Of a stretch of DNA of 64,000 nt, positions 34,222 to 42,294 are shown piece by piece. This DNA comes from Candidatus Gastranaerophilales bacterium (GTDB lineage: Bacteria; Cyanobacteriota; Vampirovibrionia; Gastranaerophilales; Gastranaerophilaceae). The translations under genes and the position numbers were made by a program. The stretch spans positions 434,001 to 498,000 of the forward strand of contig CANQJT010000001.1 of assembly GCA_947624325.1 (NCBI GenBank), read 5' to 3'. The notes under the pieces are model-generated. The model searched no databases. It worked only from the letters and a program-made list of their open reading frames with translations, and had not been told where the DNA came from. Every line of letters starts with the position of its first letter. The first letter of the stretch is position 1.

Positions 34222-34692
34222 TTAATATCTGTAATGAGCAAATGCTTTGTTTGCTTCAGCCATTTTATGAGTATCTTCACGTTTTTTGCAGGCAGCACCT
34301 GTTCCGTTTGAAGCATCCATTAACTCATTTGTAAGTTTTTCAACCATGGATTTTCCGCTTCTTTTCTTAGCAGCATCAATAATCCAAGTTGAACCTAATA
34401 CCATGCCTCTATCTGCCTTAACTTCAAGAGGAACTTGATATGTAGAACCGCCAATTCTTCTTGCTTTAACTTCCAATAAAGGAGTTGCATTTGTTAAAGC
34501 CTTTTTAAATATTTCTAACGGCTCATCTTTAGATTTAGTTTTTAAATTTTCTAATGTAGAATAAAATATTTTTTCCGCAACTGACTTTTTACCGCGTCTC
34601 ATTAATCTGTTAATAAAGCTTGCGATATCTGTGCTATTATAAACAGCATCGGGAGCGGGTATTCTTCTGACCGGTTTACTGCGTCTTGACAT
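34222..34692 (-). CDS. rpsG: 30S ribosomal protein S7
   Basis: 156-residue S7, which nucleates assembly of the 3' domain of 16S rRNA. Seen: the start SRRSKPVRRIPAPDAVYNST, then LINRLMRRGKKS-like INRLMRRGKKSVAEKIFY, and the conserved ARRIGGSTYQVPLEV and NGTGAACKKREDTHKMAEAN. AAAGGTG precedes the ATG. It is 15 bases downstream of rpsL. The usual next genes fusA and tuf do not follow; a terminator does. Confidence 0.98.
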   Translation of the reverse strand: MSRRSKPVRRIPAPDAVYNSTDIASFINRLMRRGKKSVAEKIFYSTLENLKTKSKDEPLEIFKKALTNATPLLEVKARRIGGSTYQVPLEVKADRGMVLGSTWIIDAAKKRSGKSMVEKLTNELMDASNGTGAACKKREDTHKMAEANKAFAHYRY

Positions 34693-34707
34693 TATAAATC
34701 ACCTTTC

Positions 34708-35085
34708 TTATTTCTTTTTAGCTCTCTTAGCGCCGTATTTAGATCTTGATTTAGCTCTGTTTGCGACACCTGCTGTATCTAATGTACCTCTAACAATATG
34801 GTATCTTACACCGGGTAAATCCTTAACCCTGCCGCCTCTGATTAATACAACAGAGTGTTCCTGCAGGTTATGTCCGATACCGGGAATATATGAAGTAACT
34901 TCAAATCCGTTTGTTAATCTTACCCTTGCTACTTTTCTCAAAGCAGAATTTGGTTTTTTAGGGGTTGTTGTATAAACCCTTGTACAAACACCTCTTCTTT
35001 GAGGGCAATTTGTTAACGCCGGTGATTTAGTCTTATCAGTTGTTCTTTTACGTTCTTTACGTACTAACTGTGCTATTGTTGGCAT
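34708..35085 (-). CDS. rpsL: 30S ribosomal protein S12
   Basis: 125-residue S12 of the decoding centre. Seen: [32 protein letters not shown], and [17 protein letters not shown]. The lysines in [10 protein letters not shown] and GRVKDLPG, sites where streptomycin-resistance changes arise, are unaltered. AAGGAG precedes the ATG. First gene of the rpsL-rpsG unit, with a promoter proposed at 35207-35235 and an unusually G-rich leader between. Confidence 0.98.
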   Translation of the reverse strand: MPTIAQLVRKERKRTTDKTKSPALTNCPQRRGVCTRVYTTTPKKPNSALRKVARVRLTNGFEVTSYIPGIGHNLQEHSVVLIRGGRVKDLPGVRYHIVRGTLDTAGVANRAKSRSKYGAKRAKKK

Positions 35086-35111
35086 ATTATCTCCTTGTTT
35101 AATTTCTTTTA

Positions 35112-35137
35112 GCCTCCGCCTCCTGCCGCCTCCTCGC
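35112..35137 (-). promoter_or_regulatory. G-rich leader element before rpsL
   Basis: On the minus strand the rpsL leader reads as repeated GGAGGCGG-like units with seven GG or longer runs in 26 bases, in a genome rich in A and T. It lies 26 bases before the rpsL ATG and just before the SD. It could form a two-tier G-quadruplex or offer several false SD sites. Neighbouring GAGCCACGGGCTGAAGCC can form small hairpins. A regulatory role is inferred. Confidence 0.35.
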
Positions 35138-35206
35138 CGTCATTTGGCTTCAGCCCGTGGCTCATTCAGCACAAATAAACCACTCGCTTTCTATCATATA
35201 TAATTA

Positions 35207-35235
35207 TTGATACTACAAGCATAATTCATTGTCAA
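35207..35235 (-). promoter_or_regulatory. sigma-70-type promoter for rpsL-rpsG
   Basis: Minus strand TTGACA (35235-35230), 17-base spacer, TATCAA (35212-35207). The -35 box is a perfect match to consensus, and the -10 box agrees at four of six positions. It predicts a leader of about 115 bases to the rpsL ATG. Confidence 0.55.
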
Positions 35236-35274
35236 CAAAAACACCGATTAAATTAATTATGTAAAATCAAAAGT

Positions 35275-35304
35275 AAAGAGCAGACAATTACTTATCTGCT
35301 CTTT
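35275..35304 (-). terminator. hairpin terminator after the 323-residue membrane-protein gene
   Basis: AAAGAGCAGA and TCTGCTCTTT form a ten-base-pair stem with a ten-base loop. On the minus strand a T-rich run (ACTTTTGATTTT) follows. It lies 22 bases after the stop at 35326 and upstream of the rpsL promoter, insulating the two. Confidence 0.6.
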
Positions 35305-35325
35305 ATCTGCTTTAATCTTTAAAGT

Positions 35326-36297
35326 TTAAACTTTAACTTTCTTTAATATGTATTCTTTTATTTCATCTGTCCATATATCTTCATCAGCAATGTTTCCGAT
35401 AAATTCTCGTATATCATTAGCCTTTTGATTATAACCGGCACTACCTCCAAAAGCGGATCCGCAAGATTTATTTAAATCATAAATATGACCTGTTATTTTA
35501 TCTTTAACACTATTACAATACGGGTTAAATTGACCGGGATGAACTGCTTTCACTGATTTGCCGTTTTTAGCATATTTTATAATTGAACTTACTTCACCAC
35601 CATATGATTTTTGTTTGACAACAGTTGCTATTTTTCCGTTATTATCCAAAAATTCATGTGTAATCGGGGTTGTTCCCACTGGGGCTCCCTTCGGATTAAA
35701 ATTAAATTTTTGTATAATTCTTCTGCACTTTTTTCCTGTTTTTTCATCAAATAATGTAATTATTCTTTCATTTTTTTTCGTAAAAACTTCAATAGCTCTT
35801 GTTTTACCGTTCTTGAACCGATAACTTACAACACTTTTACCGTCCGGTCTGAAAATTGTTTCAGATTTTTTAAATACTTTACCTGCCTCATCTTTTACAA
35901 ATGTAAGTAATTTTTCCTGACCAGTTTTTTCTGTTATTTTTGAATATTGAATTGCACCATTGTCATATTTTAAAAGTATCTTTTTTCCGTTTTTTAAAGT
36001 ATCTGTTATTTCGCCCGTAAAGTTTTTTCCATTTTTTGCTAATTTAGCTACACCTTTATCAAATTTAATGTCCTTTAATCTTTTAACTGTTGGAGATAAG
36101 TTAATTTTACCTGTTTTAACGGCAACAACAAGCCCAAGTCCTGCAGCAGCTGCAATTCCAAGACCTGTTAGAGCAAGAGCCATTTTTTTCTTTCCGTCTT
36201 TTACCTGCTCGGGGGCTTTCTTTTCAGTTTTTTCAGCAGGTTTTGAATATTCACTATATAATTCATTTCCTGCTGCAACATTTTTTACATACGTCAT
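35326..36297 (-). CDS. single-pass membrane protein, hypothetical
   Basis: 323 residues. A polar N-terminus of about 36 residues precedes one hydrophobic Ala/Gly/Leu-rich helix (ALALTGLGIAAAAGLGLVVAV, about 39-59, split). The remaining 260 residues form repeated beta-strand units (KNGKKILLKYDNG, FKNGKTRAIEVFTKKN, DEKTGKKCRRI) that look like Rhs/MORN-like strand repeats. The C-terminus is helical (FIGNIADEDIWTDEIKEYIL). No family recognised. AAGGAG precedes the ATG. The gene is divergent from the XRE regulator with the palindrome between them, so it is a candidate target of that regulator. Confidence 0.65.
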   Translation of the reverse strand: MTYVKNVAAGNELYSEYSKPAEKTEKKAPEQVKDGKKKMALALTGLGIAAAAGLGLVVAVKTGKINLSPTVKRLKDIKFDKGVAKLAKNGKNFTGEITDTLKNGKKILLKYDNGAIQYSKITEKTGQEKLLTFVKDEAGKVFKKSETIFRPDGKSVVSYRFKNGKTRAIEVFTKKNERIITLFDEKTGKKCRRIIQKFNFNPKGAPVGTTPITHEFLDNNGKIATVVKQKSYGGEVSSIIKYAKNGKSVKAVHPGQFNPYCNSVKDKITGHIYDLNKSCGSAFGGSAGYNQKANDIREFIGNIADEDIWTDEIKEYILKKVKV

Positions 36298-36419
36298 AAT
36301 TTTCTCCTTTTCATGAATTTATATTTTTATAATTTAGTTAAAACTTATAATTTTTTTTAATTTACAATTTTCAAGCATTTTGTTACATTTCTTATAATTA
36401 TTTAGCCTTATTATTATCT

Positions 36420-36440
36420 ATTTAGTTTATTAAACTAAAT
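36420..36440. promoter_or_regulatory. 21-bp perfect palindrome, candidate XRE operator
   Basis: Ten bases (ATTTAGTTTA), a central T, then the exact reverse complement TAAACTAAAT. It lies 24 bases upstream of the XRE regulator ATG, and a TATAAT box is found at 36393-36398 just before it. The position, in the intergenic gap between divergent genes, fits an autoregulatory operator. Confidence 0.5.
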
Positions 36441-36464
36441 GACTATATATTATAAATTATTAAA

Positions 36465-36785
36465 ATGGACTATCAAAAACTTATTAATTCAAACATAAAA
36501 AAATTAAGGCAAACTAATAACTTAACACAAGAAGAATTTGCAGAAAAAACAGGTTTAAGCCTGCAGGGTTTATCAAATATTGAAAGAAACCGCTATCAGC
36601 CTAATGCAAAAACCGTTGATAATATCTGTAAAGCATTTAAAATTACACCCGTTGAACTGCTTATGATTAACGAGAATAATGACAATGAAGAAATTATTAA
36701 AAATATTTCACTTCTTCTTAAGCATTGCACAAAAACGAAATTGAAAAAAATTTATAACATCATTTCAATACTGTTGAAATTATAA
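36465..36785 (+). CDS. XRE-family helix-turn-helix regulator
   Basis: 106 residues. Residues 9-63 are a Cro/CI-type HTH (IKKLRQTNNLTQEEFAEKTG, then LSLQGLSNIERNRYQPNAKT with the recognition helix). The C-terminal 35 residues are helical (NISLLLKHCTKTKLKKIYNI) and may dimerise. There is no phage or toxin-antitoxin partner next to it. No SD is visible before ATG 36465. The perfect 21-bp palindrome just upstream is the likely operator. Stop abuts that of the convergent gene (TAATTA). Confidence 0.9.
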   Translation: MDYQKLINSNIKKLRQTNNLTQEEFAEKTGLSLQGLSNIERNRYQPNAKTVDNICKAFKITPVELLMINENNDNEEIIKNISLLLKHCTKTKLKKIYNIISILLKL

Positions 36786-37148
36786 TTATTTGTTTTTCAA
36801 AGCATTATCAAGTGCAATTTCAAGCGAAGCGATTTTTCTCTGCAATGCTTCTCTCTCATCAGAATCTATTTCATTCTGCTGAGAGAGTTTTTCATTTTTT
36901 CTTGCATAAAATTCTAATTGGTCTTTATATCTCGCACCTAAAACAAATGAATATAAAATTCCTGAAATTAATCCTAAAAGATACCCTAATAATAAAACGA
37001 AAAACGTACTTAATACTATATATCCGCTTCCGTCTGCAGTTACATTAAACCCTGCAGTTGTTTTTGTAAGAAAATTTACTATCAAAAAATATAAAACACA
37101 ACAAAAAACAATCAATTCTACAGCTGACAAAATTATTTTACTTTTCAT
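36786..37148 (-). CDS. LapA-like membrane protein with C-terminal coiled coil
   Basis: 120 residues with two TM helices (about 6-26 and 43-68) and a cytoplasmic coiled coil (78-118, ARKNEKLSQQNEIDSDEREAL and LQRKIASLEIAL). That layout matches LapA/DUF1049 proteins, which act with LapB in LPS assembly control, but sequence identity is not strong. AAGGAG precedes the ATG, which overlaps the RluD-like stop by one base. Hypothetical membrane protein remains possible. Confidence 0.6.
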   Translation of the reverse strand: MKSKIILSAVELIVFCCVLYFLIVNFLTKTTAGFNVTADGSGYIVLSTFFVLLLGYLLGLISGILYSFVLGARYKDQLEFYARKNEKLSQQNEIDSDEREALQRKIASLEIALDNALKNK

Positions 37149-38071
37149 TAATAATTACTCCTTAAATATTTTAAAACTTTTTCAATATCATTATCCGGTT
37201 TTATTTCAAGTTCAATTATATCATCATTTTTTAATGCCGTAAAATTAAGTTTATAAGCCTGAAGCACCTGCTCTTGAGTTTTAACTTTTAATTTCTTGCC
37301 GCCATAGAGAGTATCATTAACTATAGGATGTCCGATATGAGCCATGTGTACTCTTATTTGATGAGTTCTTCCTGTTTCAAGCTCAAGTTCAACAAATGAA
37401 TACCCCTTAAAATTTTCAATAACTTTATAATGAGTAACAGAAGGTTTTCCGCCTTCAACTACTGCCATTTTTTCAGGTTTATTTGGATTTCTTGATATGG
37501 GTGCATCAATAGTTCCTTCATTTTTATCTAAATTACCCCCGATAACGGCAAGATAGTTTCTTTTTGCTGTCTTATTTTTTATTTGCTCAGTTAAAAATTC
37601 ATGCGCTTTATTATTTTTTGCTATCATCAAAAGCCCCGAAGTATTTCTATCCAGCCGATGAACTATCCCCGGGCGCATTATTCCGTTTATATCAGAAAGT
37701 CCTTCATAACCGTACTTATACAAAAGTGCATTAACGAGTGTTCCTGTTATTTCCTTTGTTGTCGGGTGAGTTAACATATTCTTTGGTTTATTTACGACAA
37801 GAATATCATTATCCTCCCAAACAATATCAAGTCCTATATTTTCGGGTTCAATTATTAAATTAAAGTCTTCACTGAGTTCAACGCTAATTTCGTCATCATT
37901 ATTTACAATTAAAGAAGATTTTGCGTTTTTTCCGTTTACAAAAACCTGATTTTTTTTAATTAAGTTTTGAACTTGAGACCTGGATGAAAAAATATCCTGC
38001 TCGGATAAAAAAATGTCCAGCCTTAAAGGATTAACTAAAGATTGGACATTAAAAATAAATTTTTTTATCAT
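37148..38071 (-). CDS. RluD-family 23S rRNA pseudouridine synthase
   Basis: Pseudouridine synthase, about 307 residues from the ATG at 38071 (six bases past the lspA stop). An upstream in-frame ATG at 38128 would overlap lspA by 52 bases and adds an unlikely tail. Seen: an S4 domain (LRLDIFLSEQD, then SRSQVQNLIKKNQVFVNGK), NKPKNMLTHP, the catalytic HRLDRNTSGLL with Asp, and the C-terminal LETGRTHQIRVHMAHIGHPI. Targets of relatives are uridines 1911, 1915 and 1917 of helix 69; which one this enzyme modifies is not determined. Cotranscribed with lspA. Confidence 0.93.
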   Translation of the reverse strand: MIKKFIFNVQSLVNPLRLDIFLSEQDIFSSRSQVQNLIKKNQVFVNGKNAKSSLIVNNDDEISVELSEDFNLIIEPENIGLDIVWEDNDILVVNKPKNMLTHPTTKEITGTLVNALLYKYGYEGLSDINGIMRPGIVHRLDRNTSGLLMIAKNNKAHEFLTEQIKNKTAKRNYLAVIGGNLDKNEGTIDAPISRNPNKPEKMAVVEGGKPSVTHYKVIENFKGYSFVELELETGRTHQIRVHMAHIGHPIVNDTLYGGKKLKVKTQEQVLQAYKLNFTALKNDDIIELEIKPDNDIEKVLKYLRSNY

Positions 38072-38076
38072 TATAT

Positions 38077-38577
38077 TTATGCCTGGTTTCTTGAAAAGAG
38101 TGCAATAATTATACCTAAAGCACCGCAAACAATTAAGATATCAGCTGTATTAAACACAGGAAGGTTCGGTGCAAAATTACAGTTAATATAATCAATTACA
38201 TAACCGTTAGAAACTCTGTCAAGCAAATTCATTAAAATACCTGAAGTCAACAAAGCCATTGAAGATACTGCATTATGACTCAATTTTGCAGATCTTGTAA
38301 ATACCACAAATAAAATAACGGCAAGTACAATAATTGATAACATAATTATTACTTGAGGCTGGTTTGCGAAAAGATTAAAAGCCGCACCAGTATTATGAAC
38401 TTCATATAAAGTTAAAGTTCCGTTTCCAACTTGATTTGTAGGTGAAATCGACAGTGCATATAAAACAAGTTTGTTAATACCAAAAATAACAAGAGCAAAT
38501 ACAATTGACAGAATAAAATATTTGAATACATTACCGCTGTCAAATACTTTGCTATGATTGTTTCTGTTTGACATCAT
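38077..38577 (-). CDS. lspA: lipoprotein signal peptidase (signal peptidase II)
   Basis: Aspartyl protease of the inner membrane that cleaves prolipoprotein signal peptides. Start at 38577 (ATG ATG TCA) chosen because AAGGAG lies four bases upstream; the ATG at 38592 overlaps the previous gene by 41 bases. About 166 residues with four TM helices. Seen: VHNTGAAFNLFANQP, and the two catalytic Asp motifs GILMNLLDRVSNGYVIDYI (split) and FNTADILI. Substrates in the window include the lipoprotein at 14261. Confidence 0.95.
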   Translation of the reverse strand: MMSNRNNHSKVFDSGNVFKYFILSIVFALVIFGINKLVLYALSISPTNQVGNGTLTLYEVHNTGAAFNLFANQPQVIIMLSIIVLAVILFVVFTRSAKLSHNAVSSMALLTSGILMNLLDRVSNGYVIDYINCNFAPNLPVFNTADILIVCGALGIIIALFSRNQA

Positions 38578-39604
38578 TAGTCTCCTTTTCATTTATTGTT
38601 TCAATTTTAATCGGCATTATATTAACTCTGGACATAATAACAGCCATACCTGTCATTTTAATTACAACAGACGGCGGATCAAGATGCGCCCTTGTAATAC
38701 CAAGTGAAATTGTTGCATATTCATTATATCCGTTTTTATTGGCTTTAAGAATTCTTGATAATTCTTCGGATTTTAAAGCTCTTAATACATCATTATTTTG
38801 CTCCTGAGGATACTTAATCTGCTCATTAGTTATAGAGCCGACAATAAATAAACCGTCAGGGGAAACCGATTCCAATTCAATACCGTCTTCCTCTTCTACA
38901 GGTATTTTAGCAAGTCCTGTCTTTGTTTTAACAGATACTTCATATTCACTTCCTGCGGAAACACATTCAGGTGAACTTACTTCCGCTTCCATATTTTTTG
39001 CTTCCCCATATTTTATGGAAACATTTTCACTTCTTACATCAGTTGCCAATAATTTCCATTCGCCGTTTTCTTTTCTGAGATAATTTATATAATACATCTC
39101 AGATTCAATTGTACCGGTACCTTCAAATTTATCTATTGATCTTTTTGTTTCACCTGTAGCTGTTTCATATATACTTACAGAAGCATTATCACCGTTTATT
39201 TTTATTTCTTTAATATTTGTATTATATTTAACTTCTTTATATAAGTCAGATGCTTCTTTCATCAATTCAAATATTGAATTTTTATTAAATCCGTCATTAT
39301 TTACATAGGCATCCGAATAAAGTTCTTTAAGCTTTTCTATTTTATTTGATTCCGAATATTTATTATATTTCTTTATAAAATTTTCCACTTGCGATTGAGG
39401 AGTTCGTTTAAATTTATTTTTTAAACTGAATTTTTTAATAATACTTTCTTCACTGTTATTTGTATTATCATCTTCAACTGAAACATTTAATTTATCGGCA
39501 TCCGTATTAACGGGAGGAATTGCATAGGCACTCATTTGCAATGACAAAAAAAGAACTGCGGATACCGCCATATTAACTATCAGTTTTTTATTATTTAAAT
39601 TCAT
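38552..39604 (-). CDS. periplasmic protein with NTF2-like domain, hypothetical
   Basis: 350 residues. Residues 1-28 form a signal peptide (NKKLIVNMAVSAVLFLS then LQMSAYA, cleavage likely before IPP). Residues 75-185 look like an NTF2/SnoaL-type cone (ENFIKKYNKYSESNKIEKL, ELYSDAYVNNDGFNKNSIF, ENGEWKLLATDV), often a small-molecule or protein binding fold. The C-terminal half is beta-rich and may form a second domain. It overlaps the next gene upstream by four bases (ATGA) and ends within the lspA leader region. No catalytic residues proposed. Confidence 0.75.
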   Translation of the reverse strand: MNLNNKKLIVNMAVSAVLFLSLQMSAYAIPPVNTDADKLNVSVEDDNTNNSEESIIKKFSLKNKFKRTPQSQVENFIKKYNKYSESNKIEKLKELYSDAYVNNDGFNKNSIFELMKEASDLYKEVKYNTNIKEIKINGDNASVSIYETATGETKRSIDKFEGTGTIESEMYYINYLRKENGEWKLLATDVRSENVSIKYGEAKNMEAEVSSPECVSAGSEYEVSVKTKTGLAKIPVEEEDGIELESVSPDGLFIVGSITNEQIKYPQEQNNDVLRALKSEELSRILKANKNGYNEYATISLGITRAHLDPPSVVIKMTGMAVIMSRVNIMPIKIETINEKETNDVKQKQS

Positions 39605-39909
39605 AAATTATTACTTTCTTTCCGATTTGAGTACATTAAACAAAAAACGAAGTCTGTGCCTACCAATAACAAGTTTATAACATAAAGCCATAAAACGAAA
39701 TCCACAGAATTAAGTATTTTATTTATAATACCAAAAATATAACCGATTATAATAAGTATTAAAAAAAGTCTGCTTTTACCTTTTACTGCTTTAGTTCTGT
39801 ATGTTTTTAAAACGGCAAACGGCCAGCTTGCACCAAAGCATATTAGCATTCCTGCTTCATACAAACTCATTGATTTTATTTGAAAACTTTGAATAAGAAT
39901 ATCTAACAT
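39601..39909 (-). CDS. PQ-loop/SemiSWEET-like membrane protein
   Basis: 102 residues with three TM helices, the size of bacterial SemiSWEETs. The first helix carries the PQ-loop-like signature ICFGASWPFAVLKTYRTKAVKG, split as ICFGASWPFAVLK and TYRTKAVKGKS, where the Trp-Pro replaces Pro-Gln. Relatives carry sugars or are of unknown function. First gene of a minus-strand run that continues through the NTF2-like protein, lspA and the RluD-like enzyme. Confidence 0.7.
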   Translation of the reverse strand: MLDILIQSFQIKSMSLYEAGMLICFGASWPFAVLKTYRTKAVKGKSRLFLILIIIGYIFGIINKILNSVDFVLWLYVINLLLVGTDFVFCLMYSNRKESNNL

Positions 39910-39983
39910 CTATCAAAACCTTTAACCTATCATTTATTGTAACACAAAATATATTTTTGGTAGAATTAAAGAGGAGGGCAAAT

Positions 39984-40748
39984 ATGCTTTTAGTAATTGA
40001 TATAGGAAATACCAATATTACAATCGGAGTCTTTCATAACGACGACATTATTCACGTATGGCGGCTATCAACTAATCTGTCAAGGACAGAAGATGAATAC
40101 GGGATATTTATAAAAAATCTTCTTCGAGAAACTCATTTGGATCAGGAAATTAAATTTGCAGTAATTTCAAGTGTTGTTGTTCAATTAACCGAAAAAATAG
40201 AAACGGCACTAAAAAAATATATGAATATAAATCCGTTTATTATTTCGCACAAAATAAAAACAAACATAACATTAAAAACGGAAAATCCATCTCAAATAGG
40301 AGCAGACAGAATAGCGAACGGGTGTGCCGTCTCTAAATTATATTCAGTTCCTGCAATTGTTGTTGATTTCGGAACGGCAACATCTTTTGATATTGTAAAT
40401 GAAAACAACGAATTTATAGGCGGAATTATAACGGCAGGAATGAAAATACAAGCTGAAGCACTTAGCAATAAAACATCTAAACTTCCTAAATTAAGCATAG
40501 AAGCACCTGCAAAAGTTATAGGAGGAAACACTATCGATGCAATGCTTTCAGGTATAGTAATCGGGCATGCTGCAATGATAGACGGACTAATAAAAAAATG
40601 CGAAGAAGAACTCGGTAAAAAAGCTTCCGTTATAGCGACAGGAGGCTATTCCGCAGTAATAAGCAAATATTTAAACAGAAAGTTTGACTGTATTAATCCG
40701 GATTTAACACTTATCGGGGCAAAAATTTTATTTGATTTAAACAGCTAA
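39984..40748 (+). CDS. coaX: type III pantothenate kinase
   Basis: Phosphorylates pantothenate in CoA synthesis, type III (CoaX) enzyme of the ASKHA fold. 254 residues from ATG 39984, chosen because GAGGAGG is six bases upstream and VIDIGNTN then begins near residue 4; an upstream ATG at 39957 adds an unconserved tail. Seen: VIDIGNTNITIGVF, GADRIANG, VDFGTATSFDIV and GGIITAGMKI. Its stop overlaps the kdsC stop by four bases (CTAA). CoaX enzymes need a monovalent cation. Confidence 0.94.
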   Translation: MLLVIDIGNTNITIGVFHNDDIIHVWRLSTNLSRTEDEYGIFIKNLLRETHLDQEIKFAVISSVVVQLTEKIETALKKYMNINPFIISHKIKTNITLKTENPSQIGADRIANGCAVSKLYSVPAIVVDFGTATSFDIVNENNEFIGGIITAGMKIQAEALSNKTSKLPKLSIEAPAKVIGGNTIDAMLSGIVIGHAAMIDGLIKKCEEELGKKASVIATGGYSAVISKYLNRKFDCINPDLTLIGAKILFDLNS

Positions 40749-41245
40749 TTTTGTGATTTATAAATTAAATCAGTAAGCTCTCTTACTGCGCCTCTGCCTC
40801 CGTTTTTTGATGAAACAAAATGACAAACCTTCTTTACTTCATCAACCGCATCATTAGGACAGCAAGCAAGTCCGACTTTTTCCAAAACACATAAATCGGG
40901 CAAATCATCCCCCATATATGCAACTTGAGAAAAATCAAGATTATAATCTTTTAATAATTGTTCCATTGCAAGGATTTTATTTTTTTGTCCCATAAATAAT
41001 CTTGTCATACCGAGAACTTCAAAACGATGCTTAACTGTTCCGTTATCACGAGCAGTTATTACAGCTGTAATAATGCCTGCTTTCGTAATCATAACTATAC
41101 CTTGACCGTCTTTAGCATTAAATGTTTTATACTCAACACCGTTTTCATCAAATGTTAAACTGCCATCAGTCATTACTCCGTCAATATCAAAAGCAGCAAG
41201 TTTTATTTTTGAAGCTTTTTTAATTAACTCATCATTATTAATCAT
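40745..41245 (-). CDS. kdsC: KDO-8-phosphate phosphatase
   Basis: Small HAD-family phosphatase (166 residues, no cap) that releases KDO from KDO 8-phosphate. Seen: AFDIDGVMTDGSL with nucleophile and acid-base Asp near residue 19, ITARD, and YMGDDLPDLCVL for Mg. HAD length and the C-terminal GRGAVRELTDLI tail are typical of KdsC. ATG overlaps the kdsD stop by four bases, so both are coupled. Serves the LPS pathway with kdsB and lpxB-lpxI. Confidence 0.94.
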   Translation of the reverse strand: MINNDELIKKASKIKLAAFDIDGVMTDGSLTFDENGVEYKTFNAKDGQGIVMITKAGIITAVITARDNGTVKHRFEVLGMTRLFMGQKNKILAMEQLLKDYNLDFSQVAYMGDDLPDLCVLEKVGLACCPNDAVDEVKKVCHFVSSKNGGRGAVRELTDLIYKSQN

Positions 41246-42240
41246 GCAATACCTGCCTTTAATAAATCATGAATATGTATTAAACCGATAGGACAATTAT
41301 TTTCATCACAAACTGCAAGAGAAGTTATTGAATATTTTTCCATAAATGCGAGTGCTTTTGTCGCCATATCACCGCCGGATATTGTTTTCGGATTTTTTGT
41401 CATAACCTGATTATTCTTTAAAATAGAAACATCAGGATATCTTAATAAAATTCTTCTTATATCACCATCAGTTATAAGACCTGTCAGTTTATTTTCATTA
41501 TTAACAATTAAAGCACACCCGAGTTTTTTCTTGGAAATTAAATCAACCGTTTCTATAAAAGTATCTTCTTCTTTTGCGATAGGTAAAAGATTTACATCCT
41601 TCAACATTAAATCTTTAACCATATATAAAACACCCTTGCCTAACGCACCTGAAGGATGATATAAAAGGAAATCTTCCGTTGAAAATCCTCTTTGTTTTAA
41701 AAGACATATTGCAATAGCATCCCCCATTGCAAGAGTTGCAGTTGTACTTGCTGTAGGTGCTTTACCCAAAGGACATGCTTCTTTTTCAACAGATATATCA
41801 AAATAGATATCTGCACATTTACCTAATGTTGAATTTTTATTTCCTGCCAAAACAATTAAAGGGACTTCAAATCTTTTTATTAAAGGAAGTAAATTAAGCA
41901 GTTCCAAAGTTTCACCGCTGTTAGATATGGCAATAACAACATCTTCTCTTGTTATAATTCCCGAATCACCGTGTGTACTTTCCGCCGGATGAAGAAAATA
42001 TGAAGGAGTTCCTGTTGATGAAAGCGTTGCCGCAATTTTCCTTCCGATTAAACCGGATTTACCCATCCCCGTAACAATTACACGACCTTTTGTATTTATT
42101 ATTGTTGAGACAGCCTCTTCAAGGTTTTCATTCAATCTGTCTTTCAGTCTCAGTATTGAATCTGATTCTATTTGAAAAACTTCTTTCGCTAATTCCTTTA
42201 ATGTAGATTTTTGTATAATTTCCAATTTTGCACCTTCCAT
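41242..42240 (-). CDS. kdsD: arabinose-5-phosphate isomerase (KDO pathway)
   Basis: Converts ribulose 5-phosphate to arabinose 5-phosphate, the start of KDO synthesis. 332 residues. Residues about 45-175 are a SIS domain (VIVTGMGKSGLIGRKIAATL, then SSTGTPSYFLHPAESTHGDSG split, and ISNSGETLELL). Two CBS domains follow at about 210-330. FLLYHPSGALGK is a KdsD landmark. Starts the two-gene unit with kdsC. Confidence 0.95.
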   Translation of the reverse strand: MEGAKLEIIQKSTLKELAKEVFQIESDSILRLKDRLNENLEEAVSTIINTKGRVIVTGMGKSGLIGRKIAATLSSTGTPSYFLHPAESTHGDSGIITREDVVIAISNSGETLELLNLLPLIKRFEVPLIVLAGNKNSTLGKCADIYFDISVEKEACPLGKAPTASTTATLAMGDAIAICLLKQRGFSTEDFLLYHPSGALGKGVLYMVKDLMLKDVNLLPIAKEEDTFIETVDLISKKKLGCALIVNNENKLTGLITDGDIRRILLRYPDVSILKNNQVMTKNPKTISGGDMATKALAFMEKYSITSLAVCDENNCPIGLIHIHDLLKAGIA

Positions 42241-42294
42241 ATTTCACTGTTTTAATTATACAATAATAAAGTATATAGGACAAAACTGTTTCAA

